Shown one piece after another: positions 1 to 7,349 of a stretch of 9,908 nucleotides of DNA. The DNA comes from Cytophagales bacterium. Its GTDB lineage: Bacteria > Bacteroidota > Bacteroidia > Cytophagales > Cyclobacteriaceae. Below the pieces are notes generated by a model. The model saw only the letters and a program-made list of their open reading frames with translations. It was not told where the DNA came from and did not search any database. Position 1 is the stretch's first letter, and each line of letters begins with the position of its first letter. The stretch is taken from contig DNZD01000176.1 of NCBI GenBank assembly GCA_003504855.1, forward strand, positions 1 through 9,908, read 5' to 3'. Made by a program: the position numbers and the translations under genes.

Positions 1-1977
1 ACCGACAACCTCTTCCCATATCGGGTGTATGGTGGTCAGCAAGACAATACTTCAGTGATGATTGAAAGCCGCAATCCATCCGGTTGGGCCATCAGCGATC
101 ACAATTGGAACTCATCAGCTGGCGGAGAGAGTGCGTTTATCGCATTTAATCCGGATGACCCCCGCTATACCATGGGTGGGAGCTATCAGGGTACCATAGA
201 GTTGCTGGATCAAAAAACCAATGAAGGCAAAGGGGTTATGATTTCGCCCATCCAATATCAGGCGCTGCAACCCAAGAACATGAAATACCGGTTCAACTGG
301 AATGCACCGATTATCTGGTCGAAACATGACAACGCCTTTTACCATGGCGGAAACAAACTATTCAGGACAACCAATTTGGGCAAGAGTTGGGAAGTGATAT
401 CACCCGATCTTACCCGCAATGATGAATCAAAATTGGGAATTAGTGGCGTCCCTTATACGAACGAAGGTGCCGGCGGAGAAAATTATGGTACGCTGTCCTA
501 TGTGAAAGATTCGCCCAATGAAAAGGGCGTGATCTGGACCGGGAGCGATGACGGTTTTGTGCACGTGACCCGTGACGGCGGTAAGACCTGGACAAATGTC
601 ACCCCTGCAGGCTTACAGGAATGTCTGATTAACAGCATTGAGGTGTCTCCACATGATAACGCCACCGCCTATATCGCCACCACGCGTTATAAATTCAATG
701 ACTTCACGCCCGGGCTATTCAAAACTACTGACTATGGGAAGACATGGGTAAAAATAAATGAGGGCATCCCCTATGGGGCCTTCACCCGCGTGGTACGTGA
801 AGATGATGTGCGCAAAGACCTGTTATATGCGGGAACAGAAACAGGATTTTATATTTCTTACAATGGAGGAAAGAACTGGTCAGCATGCCAGCTGAACCTT
901 CCTGTGGTGGCCATCACGGACCTTATGATCCGCCAGGGCGACCTCGTGGCATCAACGCAGGGTCGTGCGTTTTGGATTTTTGATGACCTGTCTCTATTTC
1001 GTCAATATGATGCGGCAGCCAAGGGATTTCAATTGTTGCGCCCTGAGGATGCCGTGCGCGTTTCCGGATTTAGTCCGATGGATGGACCAGCCAACGATAG
1101 CGAAGAGAGAGGACCTTCATCACCCATAGGCACCAACGCACCAACAGGTGTGGTGTTCTATTATGTGCTCCCGGAAAAAGTAGATTCCGCTGCCAGCCTC
1201 ACCCTGCAGATCAAAGACGCACAAGGTGCGGTGGTGCACGCCTATTCATCAGAGGCGGATAAAAAATTTGTTTCATTTCCTGGAGGACCCAATCCTGATC
1301 CGACCTTATCCAAGAAGAGCGGTTTCAATCGATTTGTTTGGAACATGCGATATCCTTCGGTGGAGGGGGCTCCTAATGTTTACATTGAGGGAAGCTACCG
1401 CGGCCATAAAGCTTCTCCCGGACTCTATACAGCTATCTTGAAATACGGTTCCGAAGAGAAGACAACCACGTTTTCCATTTTGCCGAACCCGGGAATTCAG
1501 GCGACCGCCGCGGAATACCAGGAGAGCCATGAATTCCAGAGTAAGGTTGAAGCCGCTATTACAGAAATTCATCGTGCGGTTAACCAACTCAAGGAGGCAA
1601 AACGTCAGACGGAGGACCTGATCAAAGTGCTGGATACAGATGCGTCACGCAAAGAGATTAAAGACGCTGCAGAGGCATTGGTGAAGAAAATTACGACCTG
1701 GGATGAGAAAGTGGTGCAACGTAAATCCGAAAGCAATGATGACATCATTAATTTTGTCAACAAGATCAGTGCGGATTACATCTTTCTTAAAGGCGAATTG
1801 GATTCAAACACACCCATGGTATCGCAAGGCGCAAGAGAGCAATTGGATGCTTTGAATGGTCTTTGGAAGACCTACAAGGCGGAGTATGAAGAAATTGTTC
1901 AGAAAGATGTTGTCAACCTCAACACCTTGTGTCGGCAAAAGGGTGTAGATAAAGTTTCTTTGCCGACCAGCAAGTAA
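1..1977 (+). CDS. VPS10/sortilin-like BNR-repeat glycosyl hydrolase-type protein, 5'-truncated
   Basis: The reading frame is open from the first base ([16 protein letters not shown]...), so the gene starts upstream; the GTG at 25 is internal. The visible part is 658 codons plus TAA. It carries Asp-box (BNR) repeats of the form xTxDx[13 protein letters not shown] (residues about 122-130, counted from the first visible codon), VTRDGGKTW (189-197), KTTDYGKTW (241-249) and SYNGGKNW (286-293). Such repeats mark blades of a beta-propeller. After the propeller come a [11 protein letters not shown] segment, a probable beta-sandwich region, and a helical, Lys/Glu-rich C-terminal stretch from about residue 505. 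This order matches Bacteroidota proteins annotated as VPS10 domain-containing or 'glycosyl hydrolase' proteins, which are usually around 1,000 residues and exported. The signal peptide would be outside the window. Substrate and enzymatic activity are unknown; Asp boxes alone do not prove hydrolase function. arfB follows after 3 nt, so the two may share a transcript. Confidence 0.85.
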   Translation, partial: TDNLFPYRVYGGQQDNTSVMIESRNPSGWAISDHNWNSSAGGESAFIAFNPDDPRYTMGGSYQGTIELLDQKTNEGKGVMISPIQYQALQPKNMKYRFNWNAPIIWSKHDNAFYHGGNKLFRTTNLGKSWEVISPDLTRNDESKLGISGVPYTNEGAGGENYGTLSYVKDSPNEKGVIWTGSDDGFVHVTRDGGKTWTNVTPAGLQECLINSIEVSPHDNATAYIATTRYKFNDFTPGLFKTTDYGKTWVKINEGIPYGAFTRVVREDDVRKDLLYAGTETGFYISYNGGKNWSACQLNLPVVAITDLMIRQGDLVASTQGRAFWIFDDLSLFRQYDAAAKGFQLLRPEDAVRVSGFSPMDGPANDSEERGPSSPIGTNAPTGVVFYYVLPEKVDSAASLTLQIKDAQGAVVHAYSSEADKKFVSFPGGPNPDPTLSKKSGFNRFVWNMRYPSVEGAPNVYIEGSYRGHKASPGLYTAILKYGSEEKTTTFSILPNPGIQATAAEYQESHEFQSKVEAAITEIHRAVNQLKEAKRQTEDLIKVLDTDASRKEIKDAAEALVKKITTWDEKVVQRKSESNDDIINFVNKISADYIFLKGELDSNTPMVSQGAREQLDALNGLWKTYKAEYEEIVQKDVVNLNTLCRQKGVDKVSLPTSK

Positions 1978-1980
1978 TTC

Positions 1981-2400
1981 ATGGAGCCAATCCCTGTGCC
2001 CACTGCCCAGGAGGTCAGACCCGAATTGGAGTTTCTGACCTCCCGCAGTAGTGGAGCTGGAGGACAAAATGTCAACAAGGTCAATTCCAAGGTTACCCTC
2101 CAATGGGATGTTGCTAATAGTGCGCGTTTAACGCCTGAACAGAAGGCCCGCATACTCGACAAACTCCAATCACGGTTGTCTTCAACAGGTATATTGACAA
2201 TTGTATCCCAGGAGAGTCGTTCCCAACTGCAGAATCGGGATCTGGTGATGGTGAAACTGGACGAATTGTTGCGGAAGGCACTTGCAACCGTGAAAAGGCG
2301 CAAGAAGACAAAACCCACCAAGGCATCCTCTCAACGCCGGCTTGAAAGCAAGAAGCGGGCCTCTGAAAAGAAGCAGCGACGCAGCGGTTGGCAGGAATAG
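1981..2400 (+). CDS. arfB: Alternative ribosome-rescue factor ArfB (peptidyl-tRNA hydrolase, RF-1 domain)
   Basis: The 139-residue protein is a codon-independent peptidyl-tRNA hydrolase that frees ribosomes stalled without a stop codon. The diagnostic catalytic GGQ lies at residues 27-29 in SSGAGGQNVNKVNSKV, the typical RF-1/ArfB signature, and a QNRDLVMVKL segment follows near 84-93. There is no codon-recognition domain, as expected for ArfB and unlike PrfA/PrfB. The C-terminal tail (about 105-135) is dense in Lys/Arg; in the family this tail enters the empty mRNA channel of the ribosome. Length is close to the usual 135-140 residues. The ATG lies 3 nt after the preceding stop with no clear Shine-Dalgarno sequence, which is normal in Bacteroidota. 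The close spacing suggests co-transcription with the upstream gene, but no functional link is evident. A gene-symbol synonym is yaeJ. Confidence 0.93.
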   Translation: MEPIPVPTAQEVRPELEFLTSRSSGAGGQNVNKVNSKVTLQWDVANSARLTPEQKARILDKLQSRLSSTGILTIVSQESRSQLQNRDLVMVKLDELLRKALATVKRRKKTKPTKASSQRRLESKKRASEKKQRRSGWQE

Positions 2401-2470
2401 ATAAAATTGTTTTCCGGAAGGGAATAGACCCGGGCACGTGGTGGTCTAATCCATAACAAAACAAAATCTT

Positions 2471-2851
2471 ATGAAAGCAGGAATAATGATGGCGGTATGC
2501 TTGTTGGTGGGAAGTACAGCATTTGCTCAACACCATGGATATGCAAAGAGTAACCGGGGCGTCAGTCACCTTGACCGGTTGAAGAAATCGCTGACACTTA
2601 CAGCTGATCAGGAAACGAAAATCAAGGCGATCGACGAGCAATTTGCAGCGGCACACACCAAGTTAAAAGCTGATACCGCCCTTTCGGTGGGCACGTGGCA
2701 CAACCGGATGACCAAACTAAAAACGGATCACCGGGCCTCTATCAAGCAAGTGCTTACGGAGGCACAGTGGACTCAATGGACGTCAGGGAAGGGAAATCAT
2801 CGCGGCGGTGGCAAGGGCCGTCACCGGCATGGCCGAGGACACCATGGATAA
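2471..2851 (+). CDS. Small secreted Spy/CpxP-like protein with LTxxQ motifs and His/Gly-rich tail
   Basis: The 126-residue product begins with a signal peptide (MKAGIMMAVCLLVGSTAFA, probable cleavage before Gln20), so it should be exported to the periplasm. The mature part has two LTxxQ motifs, LTADQ (43-47) and LTEAQ (95-99), separated by a Lys-rich, predicted helical region. This paired motif is the hallmark of the Spy/CpxP family of periplasmic stress chaperones. The last 20 residues are almost entirely Gly, His, Arg and Lys, which could bind metal or nucleic acid; that is inference. The gene stands alone: a 70-nt gap follows arfB and a strong terminator lies 7 nt after the stop. I did not find a clear TAnnTTTG promoter in the gap. 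Family assignment rests on the motifs, length and signal peptide; the exact function (chaperone, metal sensor partner) is unproven. Confidence 0.75.
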   Translation: MKAGIMMAVCLLVGSTAFAQHHGYAKSNRGVSHLDRLKKSLTLTADQETKIKAIDEQFAAAHTKLKADTALSVGTWHNRMTKLKTDHRASIKQVLTEAQWTQWTSGKGNHRGGGKGRHRHGRGHHG

Positions 2852-2858
2852 AAACAAA

Positions 2859-2888
2859 AGACCCTCGAAGCCGAGGGTCTCTTTTTTT
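2859..2888. terminator. Rho-independent terminator, probably bidirectional
   Basis: A perfect 9-bp stem (AGACCCTCG, 2859-2867, with CGAGGGTCT, 2872-2880) closes a 4-nt AAGC loop and is followed by CTTTTTTT, ending at 2888. It sits 7 nt after the stop of the Spy-like gene. On the minus strand the same hairpin is followed by TTTGTTTTT (complement of 2850-2858), about 20 nt past the stop of the lipoprotein gene. It can therefore end both convergent transcripts. Confidence 0.92.
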
Positions 2889-2907
2889 GGAGGTCAGGTG
2901 TGGTTTA

Positions 2908-3807
2908 TCAATTGCCTTTATCTGAAAGGATTTCAGTTTTGGTTTTCCCGTTGATGGTGACATTGATGATGTTGTCGCAAGTGCCATCACCATAATCAAT
3001 GATCACTTCTTTCTTATCTACCAACAGGCGTTTGGTGCCACTCACAGGTATAAAGACTTTGTTGTTCAATTCGCAACTCCGGGCATAAACCAAGCGGTTG
3101 GTAATTGTCATCTGATAAGACTTTCCGTTTTTGTTGGTACCACTGCTGGTACCTTCTTCAATCCATTTATCAAGATCTGGTGTGGCGCCGCGCTGCCATT
3201 CCCTCGTCATGCTGTGCTCACGGGTGGCGGTGCGACCGTCAGTAAAGGTGAGTTTACCCCCGGAAAGTACAATTTGAAATTTTGGGAAATCAGCTTGTGA
3301 TGCAGTGACATTGGTTAAGGTGAGCTTGCCGTCTACGCGTACATCATTTTTATAGAAATCTTTGGAAGTGATGACTACGGTAGAACCTGGCCAGAACCTC
3401 TTGCCGGCATATTGAACAATGATCATGCCTTTGCGAGTCTTACCATGGTTATCAGCACAGCCCGTGCCAAAATCTATGGTGATCGTACCCATTGGCTTGG
3501 TCGAACTTGTGGCAGGATCAGGCGTGTGTGTTACAACGGCGCACTTAAACCGATCGTCTATATTTCCTAAACCCATGATCATTCGCGAAGGATCTGAATA
3601 TCGACCTCCGGTCAGGGTTTCCGTAGTATTGCTTACCGCGATGGATGACAAATCGATGGGTTCACTCTGATACGAATCGGTGACAGTCTCTGATTGAATA
3701 TGGGCAACAACCGCATCGGTGAAATCAATAGGCTGGCATCCCCATACCATCGATACACTGATAATAATCGCGATGGCAAGAAACCGGATGATGGGATAAC
3801 CTTTCAT
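2908..3807 (-). CDS. Lipoprotein of unknown function with two Cys/IDxGxGxC modules
   Basis: I do not recognise a named family. The chosen ATG at 3807 gives 299 residues starting MKGYPIIRFLAIAIIISVSM and VWGC, a lipoprotein signal peptide with the lipidated Cys at 24. The frame runs 44 codons further upstream, but a promoter matching the Bacteroidota consensus lies inside that extension, which supports the internal start. The mature protein is rich in beta-forming and polar residues. Two similar stretches are visible: residues about 89-136 (a Cys at 89, then ITIDFGTGCADN at 109-120) and about 245-290 (a Cys at 245, then VIIDYGDGTCDN at 268-279). Spacing between the paired Cys is 28 and 32 residues, suggesting a duplicated fold, perhaps with a disulfide in each copy. 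Location is probably the periplasm or outer membrane surface. It converges on the Spy-like gene across a shared terminator and diverges from the PBP gene. Confidence 0.8.
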   Translation of the reverse strand: MKGYPIIRFLAIAIIISVSMVWGCQPIDFTDAVVAHIQSETVTDSYQSEPIDLSSIAVSNTTETLTGGRYSDPSRMIMGLGNIDDRFKCAVVTHTPDPATSSTKPMGTITIDFGTGCADNHGKTRKGMIIVQYAGKRFWPGSTVVITSKDFYKNDVRVDGKLTLTNVTASQADFPKFQIVLSGGKLTFTDGRTATREHSMTREWQRGATPDLDKWIEEGTSSGTNKNGKSYQMTITNRLVYARSCELNNKVFIPVSGTKRLLVDKKEVIIDYGDGTCDNIINVTINGKTKTEILSDKGN

Positions 3808-4011
3808 GGTTGCAAGAGTTAAACTGCTACCCTTAATTACGCTACAAATGTATTTGAATATCCCCCAAATGCAACAGAATGAGGCTTTTTCAACCCTGAC
3901 CACGGTTGTAAAACGAAGCAAAAACGAGGGCAATGACAAAAATCATCCGAAGAATACGCGATATACGTAGTCGTAATTGAACCCAGAGGTAGAACATCCA
4001 TCACAATTGTT
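3808..4011. other. Divergent intergenic region between lipoprotein and PBP genes
   Basis: These 204 nt separate two divergent genes. The left part holds the lipoprotein promoter. I could not find a TAnnTTTG match oriented toward the PBP gene; TGTATTTG at 3849-3856 has one mismatch and no TTG at the right distance. No hairpin, RNA gene or repeat is apparent. Confidence 0.5.
3845..3874 (-). promoter_or_regulatory. Bacteroidota-type promoter of the lipoprotein gene
   Basis: Read on the minus strand, TTG (3874-3872) is followed after 19 nt by TACATTTG (3852-3845), an exact match to the Bacteroidota -33/-7 form TTG-N17-23-TAnnTTTG. Transcription would start near 3838, leaving a leader of about 30 nt before the ATG at 3807. 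The -7 box lies in an imperfect palindrome, CAAATgtATTTG (3845-3856). The match is by pattern only. Confidence 0.65.
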
Positions 4012-6546
4012 ATGCGTATTTCGGGTAGATTGAGTGTCGTGAAGGAAAAGATTCGACAGGCGGCTGTTTGGTGCGAGCGCAACTTCATCCTGTGGATGCG
4101 TTCGCTCCATGCACGACTGTGGCGTTATCCGAAACTTCGTCCGGCATTGGTGTGGATACGCAAACATGCCCACAACCTGCGCATTTATTTTAAAACACAC
4201 CCGAAAGCAAGACTGGCATCCTGGATCGTCGGACCGCCCGGCTTCTTCTTGTTGTTTTTAATGTTCATTGTCTGGATTGAAACCCCGGGCAACCGTGCTT
4301 TACGCAACATACAGAACCAGGTAGCCTCTGAAGTATACACTTCCGACAGTGTATTGATCGGACGGTACTTTATTCAGGATAGAACAGAAGTGAGCTATGA
4401 AAACATTTCCCCAGCTGTTATCGACGCACTGATTGCAACGGAAGACAACCGATTCTATACCCATGAAGGAATTGATTACCGCAGCCTAGGCCGGGTATTG
4501 GTTAAGTCGATTTTGCAACAGGATGAGTCTGCCGGTGGCGGAAGTACACTAACCCAACAGTTGGCAAAAAATCTTTATCCCCGCCGGCACTATTGGATAC
4601 TGCCCATCCTGTTAAACAAAATGCGCGAGTATAGAATCGCTGGCAAATTGGAAGACCTGTATACCAAGGAAGAACTTCTGACCTTGTACCTGAACACAGT
4701 TCCGTTTGCGGACAATGTCTTCGGGATTGAAGCCGCTGCGGACAGGTTCTTTTCCACCAACGCAAAGTCACTGGATGCAACACAGGCTGCCCTGCTCGTA
4801 GGAATGCTGAAAGCCACCACCAGCTACAATCCAAGGCTGTATCCGGATCGGGCCCTTACCCGCCGCAATGTCGTACTCAGCCAGATGGCCAAGTACAACA
4901 AGCTTCCCCGAAAAACAACTGACTCGTTGAAGCAGCTTCCCCTCGGCCTGCGGTACAATCGAACCTCCCATCACGAAGGATTAGCGCCTTACTTTCGTGA
5001 ACAGGTGAAAATGCAGGTCCTCGAGTGGTGTGAAACGCATGAAAAAGAGGATGGGACACCTTATAACCTGTTTGCGGATGGATTAAAGATTTATACCACC
5101 ATCGATAGCCGACTGCAAGGCGCCGCAGAGAAGGCCATGAACCGACAAATGGCAGAAATTCAATCCATCTTCGATCAGCACTGGGGCAATGAAAAGCCCT
5201 GGAAGGGAAAAGAAGAAGTGCTGGAACAAGCCATTCAGCACTCACCCCGCTACCAGCAATTAATCGCACAAGGCTTGACCGAAGACGAAGTGCTGGCTGA
5301 AATGACCAAGCCCCAACCCATGTTGTTGTTTACCTGGCAAGGTCCCCGCGAAGCAATGGTTAGTCCTATTGACTCAATCATTCACCATTTGCAGTTTCTG
5401 CACGGTGGATTCCTTGCCATGGAGCCACGAACCGGAGAGATTAAAGCATGGGTCGGCGGGATCAATCACGACTTTTTTCAGTTTGATCATGTCAAAGTAA
5501 GCACAAAGCGACAGGTAGGATCCGTGTTCAAGCCCATCGTGTATGCCACGGCGATTGAACAAGGAGCCCAGCCCTGCGAATTGGTATCGGCCTCACAACA
5601 AACCTATACCGATGAAGAAGGAAAGCTGTGGACGCCCCGGAACAGCAATCAGGATTATGAAGTGGTATACACCATGCGAGGTGCACTTGCTTACTCCGTG
5701 AACACCGTAGCTGCAAAATTTATTGACCGGGCCGGCGTTCAGCGTACCATGGACCTGGCCAGGCGCATGGGAATAACCAGTGAATTGCCGGATGTGCCAT
5801 CCATTTCACTAGGGTCTTCTTCAATTTCGCTGATGGAGATGACGACCGCATATGCCTGCCTCGCTAATGAGGGTATGCCCATAGCCCCGTATTACATTTC
5901 TTCCATACGCGATCTGGACGGCAACGAGTTTCAGGACTTTAAGCCCGGGCAACCGACTGAGCGTGCCATGAAAAAGGAGACAGCCCAACTCGTGAATAGC
6001 ATGTTACGCACGGTAGTGACAGAAGGTACAGCCTCGCGCATCCGGTGGAAGTATAACGTATATAATGATCTGGCGGGAAAAACCGGCACCACCCAATCCA
6101 ATGCCGATGGATGGTTCATGTCTTATTCACCCCACCTGGTTATGGGTGCCTGGGTGGGCGCTGATGATCCCAGAATCCGTTTCCGCAATACGGAATTGGG
6201 CCAGGGTGCAAACACGGCATTGCCCATCACCGGTTATTTCCTTCAGGAGATCAACGCACTGCCTGCCTTCCGGCAATGGACAAACTCCAGATTCAATCCC
6301 CTTTCTGCGTTGCTGGAAGAAAAATTGGATTGTGATTTATATGAGCTGAGCGATTCCTTGCAACTGAAGATAATGCGCACGCTCGCCAGCCGGGACTCTA
6401 TACTTCGTGCGGACACGGCTGCGGTGGTGCCTGAAACATTTCTCCAATTTCTTTACTTGCGCAAACAGAAATTGCAGCGCGCACAACAACACTCCGATTC
6501 GCTGCGGGTGATTGAGTTGGAAGATCAGATGTTGGAGGAGAACTGA
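4012..6546 (+). CDS. mrcA: Class A penicillin-binding protein (PBP1A-type bifunctional transglycosylase/transpeptidase)
   Basis: This 844-residue enzyme polymerises glycan strands from lipid II and cross-links peptide stems in the periplasm. A basic cytoplasmic segment (1-70, many Arg, Lys and Trp) precedes one membrane anchor at about 72-89. The GT51 transglycosylase domain follows: ATEDNRFYTHEG holds the catalytic Glu144, GGGSTLTQQLAKN is at 175-187, and KEELLTLYLN at 219-228 carries the second conserved acidic region. The transpeptidase domain has all three active-site motifs: SVFK with nucleophile Ser504 and Lys507, SVN at 562-564, and KTGT at 690-693. Family members usually have 700-850 residues, so it is complete. 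The C-terminal tail after about 760 is charged and helical with no recognised domain. Adjacent genes give no division or rod-system context. The symbol denotes the PBP1A family; genomes of this phylum can hold several class A PBPs, so exact orthology is open. No clear promoter was found in the divergent gap. Confidence 0.95.
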   Translation: MRISGRLSVVKEKIRQAAVWCERNFILWMRSLHARLWRYPKLRPALVWIRKHAHNLRIYFKTHPKARLASWIVGPPGFFLLFLMFIVWIETPGNRALRNIQNQVASEVYTSDSVLIGRYFIQDRTEVSYENISPAVIDALIATEDNRFYTHEGIDYRSLGRVLVKSILQQDESAGGGSTLTQQLAKNLYPRRHYWILPILLNKMREYRIAGKLEDLYTKEELLTLYLNTVPFADNVFGIEAAADRFFSTNAKSLDATQAALLVGMLKATTSYNPRLYPDRALTRRNVVLSQMAKYNKLPRKTTDSLKQLPLGLRYNRTSHHEGLAPYFREQVKMQVLEWCETHEKEDGTPYNLFADGLKIYTTIDSRLQGAAEKAMNRQMAEIQSIFDQHWGNEKPWKGKEEVLEQAIQHSPRYQQLIAQGLTEDEVLAEMTKPQPMLLFTWQGPREAMVSPIDSIIHHLQFLHGGFLAMEPRTGEIKAWVGGINHDFFQFDHVKVSTKRQVGSVFKPIVYATAIEQGAQPCELVSASQQTYTDEEGKLWTPRNSNQDYEVVYTMRGALAYSVNTVAAKFIDRAGVQRTMDLARRMGITSELPDVPSISLGSSSISLMEMTTAYACLANEGMPIAPYYISSIRDLDGNEFQDFKPGQPTERAMKKETAQLVNSMLRTVVTEGTASRIRWKYNVYNDLAGKTGTTQSNADGWFMSYSPHLVMGAWVGADDPRIRFRNTELGQGANTALPITGYFLQEINALPAFRQWTNSRFNPLSALLEEKLDCDLYELSDSLQLKIMRTLASRDSILRADTAAVVPETFLQFLYLRKQKLQRAQQHSDSLRVIELEDQMLEEN

Positions 6547-6570
6547 CGACTACCAGTCGTCTTTTATTTT
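6545..6570 (+). terminator. Rho-independent terminator overlapping both convergent stop codons
   Basis: A perfect 7-bp stem (GACGACT, 6545-6551, with AGTCGTC, 6555-6561) closes an ACC loop and is followed by TTTTATTTT. Its left arm begins within the TGA stop of the PBP gene (6544-6546). The rest covers the TAG stop and last three codons (Asp-Asp-Trp) of the opposite-strand gene. On the minus strand no T-run follows, so it should act on the plus-strand transcript only. Confidence 0.8.
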
Positions 6571-7086
6571 CTTGTATTGCAATTTGTCGGTGAAGGCCTG
6601 ATCCAGTAATCCCAACATGTTTGGACGACACCAATCCTGAGCGAGGATCGTTCCGCTGTTTTTGGCTGCATAGTTGGTCAGGCTTTCCTTATCGGTAATC
6701 TTCTTGTATCCGATATCTCCGGTGAGTACAATTCCCTTAAAGGTGATCCGGTACCGGCCGTCCTTAACACCAACCGTTACATGCCCGCTGAATTTTCCGG
6801 TTTGCATAATGATGGGCGTTGCAACCTGGGTGAATTGAAATTTTTTGTAATCAACCGTCAGATCGGTTACATCGAAATCAACGGCATCCGCTGAGGCGGT
6901 TATGTTGCTGCAATAGTTTTTGGTTTTGTAAAAGGCCTCTACCTCGGAAACCTTCACGGAGTCCTGCATGAAGACTTGCTGATAGATAATTTCCTGATCC
7001 ACCAATTTAAATTTCAGGTAAGAAGCCACCTGCCCTGAAGCGGAGAGAGAGGCCAAAACACAAAGAAGGACAGACAAGCGTTTCAT
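6550..7086 (-). CDS. Small secreted protein of unknown function, possibly DUF4468-like
   Basis: The 178-residue product starts with a signal peptide (MKRLSVLLCVLASLSASG, cleavage probably before Gln19), so it is probably periplasmic. The mature part has the segments EIIYQQVFMQDSVKVSEVEAF (split near 32-52) and, after mixed beta strands, GHVTVGVKDGRYRITFKG (101-118). This layout, a short 'yqkvf' start followed by a KDGRYRxTF strand pair, recalls the Bacteroidota DUF4468 (TBP-like fold) family, but the match is loose and from memory. Two Cys remain in the mature protein (59 and 153) and could form a disulfide. The start is supported by the signal peptide and by a consensus promoter 17 nt upstream. 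The gene converges with the PBP gene with 3 nt between stops. Function is unknown. Confidence 0.75.
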   Translation of the reverse strand: MKRLSVLLCVLASLSASGQVASYLKFKLVDQEIIYQQVFMQDSVKVSEVEAFYKTKNYCSNITASADAVDFDVTDLTVDYKKFQFTQVATPIIMQTGKFSGHVTVGVKDGRYRITFKGIVLTGDIGYKKITDKESLTNYAAKNSGTILAQDWCRPNMLGLLDQAFTDKLQYKKIKDDW

Positions 7087-7102
7087 AAGGGAATTGTTTG
7101 TT

Positions 7103-7134
7103 CAAAGATAAACAAGCATTGCATGGATCGGCAA
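7103..7134 (-). promoter_or_regulatory. Bacteroidota-type promoter of the 178-residue secreted protein gene
   Basis: On the minus strand TTG (7134-7132) is followed after 21 nt by TATCTTTG (7110-7103), an exact TAnnTTTG match. The predicted transcription start near 7097 leaves a leader of roughly 10 nt before the ATG at 7086. Pattern-based only. Confidence 0.6.
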
Positions 7135-7184
7135 CCCGGAAAAGGAAGTGTACTAATTTCCCGATGAAATGGCATCTTTGAGCC

Positions 7185-7349
7185 ATGAAAAAGAAGGAAT
7201 GCCCCTCTTGTGCCATGCAAATTGGAGCCGGTGAAAAGGTCTGCCCGATTTGTGGTTATGAATTCCCATCTGTGCCAGCGCGCTGGAGATGGCTGGCGGT
7301 CCTGCTGCTCGTGATCTTTGTCTACCTGATTGCTTCCCGCTTATTCTGA
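7185..7349 (+). CDS. 54-residue zinc-ribbon transmembrane microprotein
   Basis: ATG at 7185 opens a 54-codon frame ending in TGA at 7347-7349. The N-terminal half is a four-Cys zinc ribbon: CPSC (residues 6-9) and CPICGYEF (20-27), i.e. CPxC-x10-CPxCG. The second half, after a basic Trp-rich linker (ARWRW, 32-36), is a hydrophobic helix at about 37-50 (LAVLLLVIFVYLIA) ending SRLF. This predicts a small inner-membrane protein with a cytoplasmic zinc-binding head. Small zinc-ribbon/membrane proteins of this shape are common in Bacteroidota but have no established role. A near-consensus -7 box, CATCTTTG (7173-7180, one mismatch), ends 4 nt before the ATG, which would give an almost leaderless mRNA. 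Its last 9 nt overlap the end of the opposite-strand gene. Motif density and clean structure argue strongly that it is real despite its length. Confidence 0.82.
   Translation: MKKKECPSCAMQIGAGEKVCPICGYEFPSVPARWRWLAVLLLVIFVYLIASRLF

Noticed and set aside
1899..2321. 140-codon minus-strand open frame across the end of the BNR gene and arfB.
   Set aside because: It is antisense to two clear coding sequences, has no recognisable motif and reads as a frame shadow.
2114..2656. 180-codon minus-strand frame over arfB and the Spy-like gene.
   Set aside because: It is Cys- and Ser-rich with no domain, is antisense to two better-supported genes, and crosses their intergenic gap.
3808..3939. N-terminal extension of the lipoprotein frame to a Met at 3939.
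   Set aside because: The extension would place the signal peptide 44 residues inside the protein and contains the predicted promoter; the ATG at 3807 starts directly with a lipoprotein signal.
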